Assembly (NCBI GenBank): GCA_025765595.1
Contig: JAIVFH010000019.1
Coordinates: forward strand, 338,533-402,532
Length of the DNA: 64,000 nucleotides
DNA from: Obelidium mucronatum
Taxonomy: Eukaryota > Chytridiomycota > Chytridiomycetes > Chytridiales > Chytriomycetaceae
Direction: 5' to 3'
Shown: piece after piece, positions 39,350 to 49,946 of the stretch
How positions within the stretch are numbered: position 1 is the stretch's first letter
Layout of the letters: each line of letters opens with the position of its first letter
Translations under genes and position numbers: made by a program
Notes under the pieces: model-generated
Databases searched by the model: none
What the model was told of the DNA's origin: nothing
Seen by the model: the letters and a program-made list of their open reading frames with translations, nothing else

Positions 39350-42300
39350 CTAAACGAAATACATTGCTTTCTTAGTTTTCGACGACAATGGCGCGTATTC
39401 GGCAAGAGCTGCTGCCTCATCGCCATCACCGGATGCCGCAGTTCCGCTTTCAGATGTTCCAGTTCCACCGGGTCGGTGATAGCGGGCATGCTCAGCGGCG
39501 AGGCCGGCATAGTACACTGCAGGTGTGACAGACACGGACTTGTTTGCGCTAGCATACGTGTAACAAAGATTGAATGTGATGGCTTGAAACTCGTCGGAGG
39601 TGAATTTTTCTTCATCCAAGAGAACTTGGTAGTGTGATGCACGAGAGGTTCCTTGGATACCAGCGTGGGAGTAAAGGAAAAAGTCGAAGCCAAATGGATG
39701 AGTAACCCCTTTTCCACAAAATGAACAAAAAAAATTCAGTTTCTTGATGTATCCATATAATATGCTATTCCGATTTACCTGAATCAATTACTGTTCCCGG
39801 TTTCAGATTCCCCTTTTTATCTCCGTCACTGTCATTAGTCGGTACAAAGCGATGAGAATGTCTCTTGCTGACAATGACCAGAGTCATTTTGCAATCGGAA
39901 CATCCCATATGATGCATAGCATTCTTAATACTGTTAATTTCGGTCAAAGCAACCTCCTGAAATTGTCCGTCGCTGACACCGCTTCGAAAAATAACAAGTC
40001 TCTTTGGAAGGACATTATTGCGCGCCATGAATTGCTGGAAGAGGTTGCGAATCATCCATTCAAGGTTGAGAATTGTTTGATTTCGTCCAGCTTGAACACT
40101 TTCGACGGCACGGTACTCTACAAAGCTATTTTCACGTAATTAGGTATGAGGGAGAAATTTTGATAAATAAAGAGCACCTACTTTCTATCAATCGAGCCAA
40201 CGATAGCACACGTGCTGACACCTCCATACACTCCAGCTGGAGGGTGGCTAATGTCACAACCAATAATCATGGTAGGAGTTGTGTCAAAGTCGGACAGTCT
40301 TCCCAAAAAGCGATTTGGGTCAACAACAGTATTGGCGCCACCAAGCTTTGCATTGATCTTCAAAGCGAAATTTACTCCGGCTCCGGAAAGAAAGTGTGGA
40401 GCTTTGCTGAACTGTTTTTCACGCATGCACTGAGTTATTGCGTCGACCCTCCCAGGATTGTTTGTCTCCGTCAAGTACTTGATTTCGTCATACATGGCAC
40501 TTTTGCCAACCATAACGCAAAAGATCATGACCTTGCGAGATTCGGTGGTTGAGCCGTGATCCCTAGATGCAGCAGATGTCGCCTTATCAACGGCTTTCCG
40601 CAAAGTAGTCTCGACGCTCATTCCACCATTAACAACAATTACATCATCCACGTTTCTGCGAGCCATAGGGTTACCCAAGCGACTGCACTGCGTCGAAATC
40701 TCATCCAAAAGCCCCTGCAGACACTCTTTGTCGCGCGGCCTAAGTTGACCAAACACCGCAACACCCCATGTTGTCAATGGAACGCCTCTGTAAAACGCGA
40801 ATTTGCGAGCGTGCTGGTAGTCCAAACTTCCATCTCGGTAATTGAACCCGATTGCTTCCCCACCCCGTCCGCTCACTGTTGGAGGCTCTAGAACCCTCGC
40901 ATCAATAACTTTCATCTTGCTGTCAATATCGATGCCCCACGCTTGTAAAAACTCATCGTCCCGTGAATCATTCTTATGCATTTTGAATCTGCCGTCCAGC
41001 GTTTGTTTCTTCCTGTCTTCGGGTGCCTTGGCAGCCATCTTGATAACTTCAGAGGTTTGAATATCCGAAAGCTTTCCCATATGTCTTTGACCTTCACGAA
41101 TAGTCAACAGCTCCATGGGAATCAAGTCTTTGCCACCACGACACAGCACGCAAGGTAAATCTGGGCGGCTGAGACGGATGCTGTACTTATTCATGAAATA
41201 CTCGGCCACCGTACACGTTCCGCCTTCGTGGAGAGTGATTGTCGCGGTAGTTGCAGTTTCTTTTGATAAACCATGGATTCTATGGTTTCGACGGATATGG
41301 GAGGCCTTGACTCCAACTCCCTTGAGGTACTTTGAGATTCGAGTGAATTCAACTGTATTTGGATAGAGTGAGCGGACGTCGTTTTTGTTCAATGCAAGAG
41401 CGACTGCTTCAATGACATTCACTGTAAAATAATCGCGATTTAGAAAGAAATAAGTCGGTAGCAAAAAAGAATGCAATACCTGCTGGATAAAAAGCAGTGA
41501 AAGACAGATCCACAGTCATCAGCAATTCATTCAAAGTAGGAGTGACTCCCAATTTCCAGCCATGGCCCAATGTAAAACCTTCAGGGAGTCTGAATCTTGG
41601 GTTATACGCATCGTAAAATCCCCAGTGGGTCGACTTGTGGAATGAAGTAAACAACATGCCTGGCCGATGTGCGAGAATAAGGCGAACAATATTCAAACAA
41701 TCCTGTGGAGGATCCCCCTCTCCTGTTTGCATATACTCGTGTAGTGCATCCATGCTGACAATGGCTGCGAAACGGACCTTGATTACAAATGTATTATTCC
41801 TTTTATAAAGAATGCGACAGGCTTTGAGTAAAAAAAAAAGAAAACCGAAAAATAAAAGAAAAAAATACGTTTTCAAGCTTACTTTTTCTCGTCGGTTTCT
41901 CCTGGAACTGGCTTGCTATTTTTATCGTCCAATTCTTTTAATTCGACAAGAAACTCGGACCCTCCATCAGGAATGGCCAGCTGCTCAGTGGTCCAAAGAT
42001 TCTTTTCTCCGTCAGTGACACCGAAAATTTTAGTTTCTTTGGTCCATTGCTGGAAGATGCGTCTCGTGATTGAACGCATTGTTGGCTTTCCACTAGAAGT
42101 AGATTCAGCTATATTTGAATAAAATATCGTTTTAGAATCACATGGATGATTATTATGGACGCGAACCTTTGGGGTCTTTTGAGACGGATTTTGTTGTTAT
42201 ATCTGTACTTGCGGATAAGCTGATTGATTTGTGGTTACCAAAAAAAAAAAAACCACCAACCGTATTGATAAAAGTCGCGACTTGGAATACTCCACAGTTT

Positions 42301-43173
42301 AAAACTGTTTGCAAAGACCTTGATTTTTTTCCCAACAGTTCCAGGCGTTCCAAAAGGAGGATTGAGCGCATGCAGCAAATTTGGCTCAGTTCCAGGTTTG
42401 GCAGATGGCAAAACCAACGTGTCAGCGTCAATATCTTCCACTTCTTGACAACTATTCTGACGGAAATCGGAAGTCGGCTCACGTCGGTTATCACGCCCAC
42501 CGCCGCGTTGATAATTGTTGTTTGGTCTTGGTGGCGGGGGACTTTGGGACCGACGTCTGTTACTGCGCTGGTAGTCATTTCTAGAACGTGAATCGTAGCT
42601 TGAAGCTTGGGAACGCGAGTCGTTCCAGCTGTTTGTGGAAAATGTGGCAGGCTCATTGAAAGGAATGTAGTTGCTGCTGCTCCCTTGGTCATACGTTTGG
42701 CGAGGAGGTGGGGAACGCGCTCGAGAAGAGTAAGAGGGTCTATGAGAAAATTAATCACTAGTTATAATGACATCAAGTCAAAGTTGGGAATGAAGGGAGA
42801 TATTTTATAAATTGTACCTTGATTCCGTCGGACGATCTCTGCTGCGATAACCAGAGCCACCGACTTCATTGACATAAGAAACAGTGATTCTGCTGTCATC
42901 GCTTAGCTGTGATATATGACTTTCAGGATTCACAAGAGTAAAAAATCTTGTGCACAACAAACCATGTAGTTATTCTTCTCTCTAATAGCGTCAGCGAGTC
43001 TAGAACCAGGTTCAAACTCGATAATAGCTGAGTCGTAAGAGGCTCCGGTTCGGAAGTCGACACTAAAGGTGGTAAATTGGTGAGATCAAATGGATATTCT
43101 CCATTCACCCTTATTTAGGTTCGTACTTTACGATGTTACCGTATGCCCTGAACAGGAAGTTGACTTCATGAAT
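39350..43173 (-). CDS. Argonaute with N-terminal RRM domain
   Basis: Ten exons, all GT-AG with matching phases (3243 nt, about 1080 aa): 43127-43173, 42963-43062, 42818-42906, 42261-42739, 42167-42202, 41883-42108, 41480-41799, 40182-41421, 39779-40125 and 39350-39708. The first three encode most of an RRM (NFLFRAYGNIVNVDF, SAIIEFEPGSRLADAI, RITVSYVNE). A Ser/Arg- and Gly-rich linker follows, then the Argonaute N-domain (GTVGKKIKVFANSF, SRDFYQYD), PAZ (LYPNTVEFT, LIPMELLTIREGQR), MID (MYDEIKYL, AITQCM, LKINAKLGG) and PIWI (MIIGCDISHPP, FRSGVSDGQF, SHAGIQGTSRASHY, terminal MYFV). The MID 5'-phosphate-binding residues look intact, but slicer positions 2 to 4 read Q, S and G. The first coding exon with the ATG, upstream of 43173, was not found. 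Confidence 0.88.
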
Positions 43174-43608
43174 CTATGTGTTTCGATAAGACGACGGCCG
43201 AACGTTGCAAATGGCGCGATCAAAAAGTCACGACTCGGATGAAGGAGACGGTCTCAACGTCTCCCGCCACACCAACGTGATCATAAACTCCATTCCTCGT
43301 GGCGACTTGTTCATCCAGATCAAGCAAGGTGGAAGGGGCACCTACCGAAGCAATCTTTCCAATCCGATCAACAAGGAGTTGATTCATTTTGTTTCGAGGA
43401 AAGTTTCTTGGGATAGGGAAGCAAAAACGCGATTCAGCTTTTCAAAAAGAACCAAGCAGCACAAGCCCAAGAAGATTCCAACTTACAAAATAACAGTAGA
43501 GAGAACCGATAAAAAACAACATAAAAAATGGATTGTAATTCTCATCCAGGCATTCACTAACAAACACCGTATCCACCCACCATCAATAAACCTCATACAT
43601 CCATGCAA
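43174..43608. other. Region between Argonaute and eIF3f; holds the missing Argonaute 5' exon
   Basis: The first Argonaute exon found here starts at the acceptor ending 43174, so the start codon and the first RRM strand must lie further right. A plus-strand frame (43211-43624) is open but overlaps the eIF3f stop and has no recognisable domain. Confidence 0.4.
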
Positions 43609-44781
43609 TCACACAAGATTCTGAAGACGTTGAGCAATGGCAAGCTGCGTTCGGGTCAAGTTTGACAAATATACAACCATCAACAGATCCTGTAGGTGGT
43701 TGTTGAACAGCTTCTCAAATTCGCCAGCTTCAATTAATGGGACTGCAGAGACAGTGTCCAACAAATACCGTCCAATGGTATCATTTGGAGGAATTTCTCC
43801 AGCCTAATTAAAAGGGTTAATATCGCATGGTATGAATGGAGTGATGCATTCAGAAGTGTGAGTGTTGTGATGCAATCAATATAAAATGAGAATTACAATC
43901 GATATCACCGCCTTCAACGGAGTGACTTCCGCCTTCGGCGGTACGTTAATACCTGAACACCAGCAACCCATTCTTGAATATTTTCCACCATTCCAAGAAT
44001 GGCAACAACCGCCCTCTCCAAGTTATCCATATCCGACAAAACTCCAGTAGTTGACGCATTGGCTGAAGAAACATCAACGAAAACGTCATCAACCAATTGA
44101 GGTCTAGCAAGAGAAATCAAATCCAAAGCCGATCGTTCAGCATCATTCAATTTAACTGTGCATGGAATTGGAAGAAACATTGTTCCAGCAAATTCGGAGG
44201 TGGGGACACCTGCTTCCGAGCTAAGATGTATGAACATTTATACACGAGACGAGAAGAGAGAAAAGCAAAAAGAAATACAACATACGTCACGAAAGCTTTG
44301 ATGCCCATCCGCCCATCCTTTAATTCGGCATCAACAAGCAGGTGGAGTGGAGTAGCCAGGACGTGTGCGTATTCGGCGGCAAAGTACTCGTGGATCAGGG
44401 CTGAGTTTGCATCGACCTTGTCCCCGGTCGAGTACCAGCCGACAATGTTTTCCTTGGGGTTCGCCTGCAGATGCAGGATGAGCATCTGGGTCAGGTGCTC
44501 CGAGTCGACGGACACCTGCAACACGAGATTAGATTGGGCCTAACGAAGGACAGCCGCACCTCCTCGTCGTTCTCGGTGATGCTCAGCGGAAAGGCCTGGC
44601 GCACGTCGACCTCGCAGCCGTCGTCCGAGGCGACGCCGAGCAGCGCGCCCATCACGCGGCCGAGGTCGTCGGGCCGCCGCTGCGCGTGGCTGAGGATGGC
44701 GAGGAACACGGCGGGGTCGACGACGGCGCCCTTGGCGGACGCGAGCTGCAGCGACAGAAACGAGGCGTCGACGTCGTCCAT
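43609..44781 (-). CDS. EIF3F: Eukaryotic translation initiation factor 3 subunit f
   Basis: Four exons, 44560-44781, 44286-44515, 43953-44220 and 43609-43803, give 304 aa with all phases consistent. The MPN domain starts at VDPAVFLAILSHAQR and continues GRVMGALLGV, NPKENIVGWYSTG, NSALIHEYFA and ELKDGRMGIKAFV. The C-terminal MIT/eIF3f region ends DTIGRYLLDTVSAVP, EFEKLFNNHLQDLLMVVYLSNLTRTQLAI. The active-site JAMM motif is not complete, as usual for eIF3f, which is structural in the eIF3 complex on the 40S ribosome. Exon 1 is unusually GC-rich compared with the other exons. The 44-bp first intron is the shortest I see here. Confidence 0.93.
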
Positions 44782-44824
44782 TCGTTGGTTGAGAAAAGAA
44801 AAATAAAAGTAAAAGATAAAAAGT

Positions 44825-46680
44825 TTATTGCTTCTTGCCCTCCGCTACCACTACGCCGTGCACCATCTCGCTGGCAAACTGCTCCAGCTGCTGCGTCTCG
44901 CTGCCGTCATCGGCAGATGCGTCCACAGCGCCCCCTGAGGACACCATCTGCATCAGTCCCTCCTTGCTCAGCGTTCCGCTCTTCAGCATTCCCTTGATGG
45001 CTTCTTTGCTGCCATTATATACCTCCTTAAACATGGCTCCTACTTCTGCATCCATTGTAAAGTACGGTCGCCCCACACCGATTCCATTACCCCTTGCATT
45101 CCTGTCCTCCATTGCTCCTGCACACATCCGAGTCACTGCAACCCCCAAACTCAGTGTCAAAGTAGCGCAGATTACAACATCTAGTGTGTGAGTTTCCTTG
45201 TCAAATCGCAGATACTTCACAAAAAAAAAACAGAAACTCCAACTCACCAATCACGCCTCCAACCACTGTCCCAAACCCTGGAATCAGCTTCATCATGTCT
45301 GCACCCATCAATCCAAGCATCGGAGTAGCCATTATATTCTTGAAAAGCCCCCAGTAGGTGCTCTTGTTTTCCAATCCATACACACTGCAGATGGAATTCA
45401 AGAGAGCCCATTCAGTAGCAACAAGTAAAGGCGCATCTATAAACGGAATTGGGTTTGCTCCGAATCCTGCAGCCAATAGTGTACTCGTGATGACAAACAC
45501 TTTGGCATAGTCAAACTTGGGTGTCGGGTCGATCAATTGTGCGATTTGGAATCTTCTGTTTCGGGTCATGTTTGTATTGTTGCTGCTATTGCTCGCGGCC
45601 GTGGTAGCAGCGGCGGTCGCAGAATTTTCAGTAGCACTAGGGGTATCGTTACTTGTATTGGAATTAACAGCTACGTCTCCTGCATCAGCCGGATCAACAG
45701 AAGTAGCTACAGCAGCAGGTGCAGTAGCAGTAGCACTAGAGCTCGATTGTTCCGATGGATAATTCAACAAAAGTTTCTTGATTGTTTGAATAAGCGGCAT
45801 CAATTGGTGGGCGGCTCCTAACGGCTGATTATCAATCTTGAAAGCATTTAATGATAGATCGCACTTGTTATTGGAGCAAAAATAGCCATTGAACTCTCCA
45901 GATGGATGCTTCTTGCGAATCGACATTGAACCACAATCTTTTGGCGAAAGTCATAATTAACACTGCCCGAATGTCAAATTATCGAAATTCTAACCTGAGC
46001 ATCCTGGAGGCGGTGGATTGCTCACTTCGCAAATTTCAAAATCGACTCCTCTCACAGCACCATGATGGCTGCCTTCTAAACTCGTAATTGCATTCCCCAA
46101 GTCTTGTGCCACGCGGGTAACATCCTCATCACTCCTCAAATCCCTCTTGCTCAATAAAACTAGAAATGGAACCCGAGAATCCAAAACCTTCCTCACAGCA
46201 GAAAGGTCTAAATCAGTTGATTCTCCAGCAACCATAAACCAAACAAGGTCTGCATTTTCAAGCGGCTGCTCGGCATCGAACCGAAACACGTTGACGAATT
46301 CAGTTACTTTCTTCTTTTTGGACGGATCCTCAGGCCTCTTTGTCCTTCGAGGCAGAATCAATTTCGCTAATCACGTTGGGTTCATTGTATGTTCGAATCG
46401 AGACACCAAACACACGATCGACCAATGACGTTGCACCGCTTCCCCTAGATCCAGACACAAGAAGTTGAAAAGGTGTCCCCATAAGCTTCTCGAGCATGTT
46501 CGGACTGTGGTGGTTGTTGTTTTTGGCATGGCCTGCTGCTTCATCAAGCGACTCTGAGGGTCCCTCAGCAACCGATGGCGGTGGCGGCGTAGATGACTTG
46601 TCTGCGAGAGACAATGAAGAAGACGGTCGCCGTGTAAAGAGGTTGCTCAACCGTTTCGTGATTGTGTTGTTGTTCGACAT
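44825..46680 (-). CDS. P-loop GTPase fused to a DUF697-type membrane domain
   Basis: Exons 46026-46680, 45248-45911 and 44825-45180. From ATG 46678-46680 (MSNNNTITKRLSNLFTRR) a Ser/Pro-rich leader precedes a P-loop (LLVSGSRGSGATSLVDR). The G domain goes on with ADLVWFMVAGES and a G4-like LLSKRDL. The middle exon has a Ser/Thr/Ala-rich linker, then a hydrophobic domain (KVFVITSTLLAAGFGANPIPFIDAPLL..., LKLIPGFGTVVGG with slight variation) that fits DUF697, seen with bacterial and fungal GTPases at membranes. The reading frame needs one +1 shift near 46330, exactly at a UGA in GCC-UGA-G; otherwise lengths are multiples of three. Function is unknown; membrane-associated GTPase activity is inferred. 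Confidence 0.75.
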
Positions 46681-46849
46681 TTGATTTTTGATTGCGAACC
46701 TTAGTTTTATTGGAAACACGTTCTGTCTATTTATAGAAAAACGAGATGGATTCTCCAACTCCAACTACAACTAACAAGCTACTGGCAGTAGCTTGACTGC
46801 TTTGTCGCGGTCAGATAAAACCGCTCCAAGTAGTGCATCCGCGACTGTC
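46681..46849. promoter_or_regulatory. Divergent promoter region between the GTPase and single-pass membrane protein genes
   Basis: The two head-to-head start codons are 169 bp apart, so both promoters must share this segment. No specific motif was identified. Confidence 0.4.
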
Positions 46850-47823
46850 ATGGTATCGCAGATAACTACCACGACTCCTTCTCCTCCAGCAGCTGTTGAG
46901 AGTTCAGTGCCCGCGCCTTCCCTTCTTGGACCTATTCTGGGAGGAGTCGGTGGATTCATTTCTTTGCTGGCTTTGATTGCCTGTTTCACGTGCTATCGGC
47001 GCACTCTCGTTCGGAAAAGCTCACCTGCACCGTCAAGGGACACATGGTCCACAAGCATTGAGTCTGGGTTTCTGCAGTCTGGTACAGATGCTTCTTCTTT
47101 TGCAAGTTGAGTTCCTGGCTCCTTTTTTTGATAGTTCATGTTACGATCTCCCCCCCCACTGAAATAGCTGGCAATCAACCGAAGCGAGGTTCAATGATTT
47201 CAAATCCAAGAGTATCTGGAATAAGAAGTATTGGGGGGGCAAGTCAGAAAGATGTGACTGCTGTGACGAAATCATGGGCAACTGGAGCCACGGTGGCACA
47301 CCAGCAACAGCAACAACAACAAAAACAATACTCAGCCACAGGGAATAACTTTTCTAGCAGTAATTTAGCGAATCGATCCATTACACCTCTTCCATCCAAC
47401 AATGCCAACATGGTCAATAAGGAGGTTGCCAACAATTATTCTGGTGGCACTGGCACTTCAATGAATCATCGCATTGACACTTCCACACTAAACGGTTGGA
47501 ATGGAGCAAACAGTATTTCTGCGGAATCTAAAGTCGGAGCGGCAGTATTATTGAATGATGCAAATCATCTCGACAACAACAGGTCAATCACGTTGCTGCA
47601 AAACCAAGCCAACGACTTGGAACGCATTCTTAAAAAGAAGGAGTTGTATCAGAGAATGAGCATGTTTGGAAGCGTGTATTCGACGTCTTCGTCGGTGGGG
47701 TCTGTTGACACTAATTCTGTTTCCACGCCGCATCAAGCCGACGATAGTGCAAGTACGTTTTCAGATATTGATAGCTTGCATTATAAACCCCCTGGACGTT
47801 GGACTGATTTGGAAGAGGCTTGA
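46850..47823 (+). CDS. Single-pass membrane protein with Ser/Asn-rich cytoplasmic tail
   Basis: Exons 46850-47105 and 47168-47823 give 303 aa with consistent phase. A short Thr/Pro-rich N-terminus leads to one transmembrane helix (ILGGVGGFISLLALIACFTCY) followed by basic RRTLVRK, which predicts N-out/C-in. The tail has a Gln run (HQQQQQQKQ), many Ser and Asn, and a helical LQNQANDLERILKKKELYQR. Layout resembles fungal surface sensors of the Mid2/WSC type, but no such ectodomain is seen; the ectodomain may be encoded by an upstream exon that I did not find. No family assigned. Confidence 0.6.
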
Positions 47824-48096
47824 AGAGGACATTTCATGTTCTGTTGTTCCACTTTTCGACTTTTTTAGCCCCAAAAGTTTTTCTTATTGCCCCCGTGCGT
47901 ATTTGCTAATTTATGGCTTTTCATCAAGCTGAGTCAAAAAAAAAAGCACTTCTCCAAATTTCAAATCGTGAATTGCAACACATGAATTGCACAAACGCAC
48001 GGGACTAGCGACGTATAAAACTGTTGTCCAAAAGAAAACAACAACAAACCCCGTGCTGAGATAAACCATACAAGTACAAAAAAAAACCAGCAAGCA

Positions 48097-48981
48097 ATGC
48101 AGTCTACAGCGCGTCTATTACAGTCTCAGCGATTTTCAAAGTCACTTCCAAACCTCATCAGTAGCATCCAAATCGCAACGACCGGCAGTGGTCATACGCG
48201 AACCCAGCTCATTGAATCGCAGGATCCAACCGTTCAACTCCCACAGATCTCTTATACGCTTCGAAACTCCCACAGCCAAAGTCAAGTACGATGGAACGAG
48301 TCTGCTGCATTGAAAGTTCTTGTGACCACGCCGCCGAACGCACCGCCACTTCCAGGGAGATCAACAGAACTAGTGGACCTCACAATAACAGTGCCAAAAA
48401 ACACGAAACTATCCCATTTTTCATTGAAGGGCAGCGCAACGTCGGATCTGGAAATTCCAGGACCAGGTCCCTCCACAAACCAACTCACTGTAAACGTTGA
48501 TTCTGGAAACACACACCTGGAATCTCACTCAACAGGGCTTTTGAATATTAACACAAACCATGGGTTTATCACGTTGGGTGATAAAGTGCAAGCCACGCGG
48601 GCGCAGTTGTATACCCACTTAGGAGACATTTCGGGTGCCTTGAGAAAGTTCACTGAAGTGAAAGCACATACGAATCGAGGAACAATTGCGTTGGAGTTGG
48701 AGGCCGGAGTTCGGGTTGGGTCTGAGATTAAGGCGACAAGTGGGTTTGGAGATGTCAAGCTACGTGTGAATGGATTCACTGGGAATGTGGTTGCACAGAG
48801 CTCTGGGCAGCCTGTTGTCACAGTGGTTGAAGGAGATGGAAAAGAACGTACACTGGTTCTTCCGGTTGTGGAAAAGGTGGAGGTTCCAGGAGAAGTGGTG
48901 GTAACTGTTGGGGATGGGGGTAGTGGAACGATCTTGGGAACAGCCGAGAAGGGGAAATTGACTCTTGCTTTGGGAGTTTAA
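48097..48981 (+). CDS. FAM185A/DUF4097-like beta-solenoid protein
   Basis: A single exon of 294 aa. The N-terminus (MQSTARLLQSQRFSKSLPN) is basic and Ser-rich and could be a mitochondrial presequence. The remainder is a regular alternation of beta strands and glycine turns (LTVNVDSGNTHLES, LNINTNHGFITLGDK, LYTHLGDISGAL, VKAHTNRGTIALELEAG, EIKATSGFGDVKLRVNGFTGNV), as in the DUF4097 adhesin-like solenoid of FAM185A homologues. The biochemical role of that family is not known. Confidence 0.7.
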   Translation: MQSTARLLQSQRFSKSLPNLISSIQIATTGSGHTRTQLIESQDPTVQLPQISYTLRNSHSQSQVRWNESAALKVLVTTPPNAPPLPGRSTELVDLTITVPKNTKLSHFSLKGSATSDLEIPGPGPSTNQLTVNVDSGNTHLESHSTGLLNINTNHGFITLGDKVQATRAQLYTHLGDISGALRKFTEVKAHTNRGTIALELEAGVRVGSEIKATSGFGDVKLRVNGFTGNVVAQSSGQPVVTVVEGDGKERTLVLPVVEKVEVPGEVVVTVGDGGSGTILGTAEKGKLTLALGV

Positions 48982-49946
48982 TTCCTTTTTTAGAGGCGAT
49001 TGGCCTCATAAATTGTTTGTGTATGAATATATTATGTGGCCCCTTAATATTAAGTTGAGGGGACCCCGTGACACAGTTTTATGATTCGCAATCCAAGCGA
49101 ATGAATATCAACTCGAAACTGGTGTTGAGTTTGAAAGAGAAACGAACACGGTAGCTCTGGAAACCGATTCCGGTTTCTGCGTGCAATCACTGAAGCCGTT
49201 AGGGTGGTTTGCCCGGCTGAAAACCTCTATTTTTCAAATTGGGTGTTTCGGACCTAGCCGATGGTGGTCTGATAGTGGAAAAATCCGTCGAATTATCTCG
49301 TGTTTTGAAGAGTCTTGGGGTTGATTTGGTAGACTGCAGTTCTTGAGGTGTTGTTGCTCCCACAGACTCGTCCTTCCTTTTTGGGCCTGACTATAACTTC
49401 CCATTCTCGAATTGCGTGCGTAACGAGTGTGGAGTTTTGACTGCCGCAGTTGGTGGAATCACAGGAAGCGCAGCCGGCATCTGCCCAAAATTACCTGAAT
49501 TTGATAATTTAACCGGCTACCTTCTCATCCTGCTATCTGTTTTTTGATATTTTAACACTCAAAAAAATCCCTCCAGCTTGGCGTTGTCGCCGGCGTGAAC
49601 ACGGACTCTTGCGATTTTTGTGCGAGTGTCTTCAAAAGTTCTTTAGGAAAGGACCATGATATTGTTTATGGACGAAGCGACATCGTCTGTGGATGCCGAA
49701 TCGGATACACACGTATCCAGGAAGCCATGAAGACACATTTCCAAGAAGCGGTTTTCAGTATAATACGATTGTGGCATTTGATTAAGTCCTAGTGCTGGAG
49801 CATGGAAAAGTAGTGGCAAAGTTCGAAGCACCTCATGTTTTGTTTGAGCGAGGGCCTGAGAAGAATAGTGCGACTTTGTCGTCTCGGTCAAGGGTGTGTG
49901 GATATTTTGTTGTCAGAAAAAGAATTGTCAAAACCTGAGACGAAGA
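48982..49946. other. Region upstream of the LRR mosaic gene, possibly a decayed LRR module
   Basis: Around 49410-49540 one frame reads NECGVLTAAVGGITGS... then PKLPEFDNLTGYLLI, which resembles the capping segment and first repeat of the downstream LRR modules. It is interrupted and cannot be spliced cleanly by eye. The missing signal-peptide exon of the mosaic gene may also lie here. Confidence 0.3.

Noticed and set aside
43211..43624. Plus-strand frame of 138 codons starting MARSKSHDSDEGDG
   Set aside because: It overlaps the 3' end of eIF3f on the other strand and the expected Argonaute 5' exon region, and shows no recognisable domain. The stretch NVIINSIPRG looks RRM-like but is on the wrong strand for the fusion gene.
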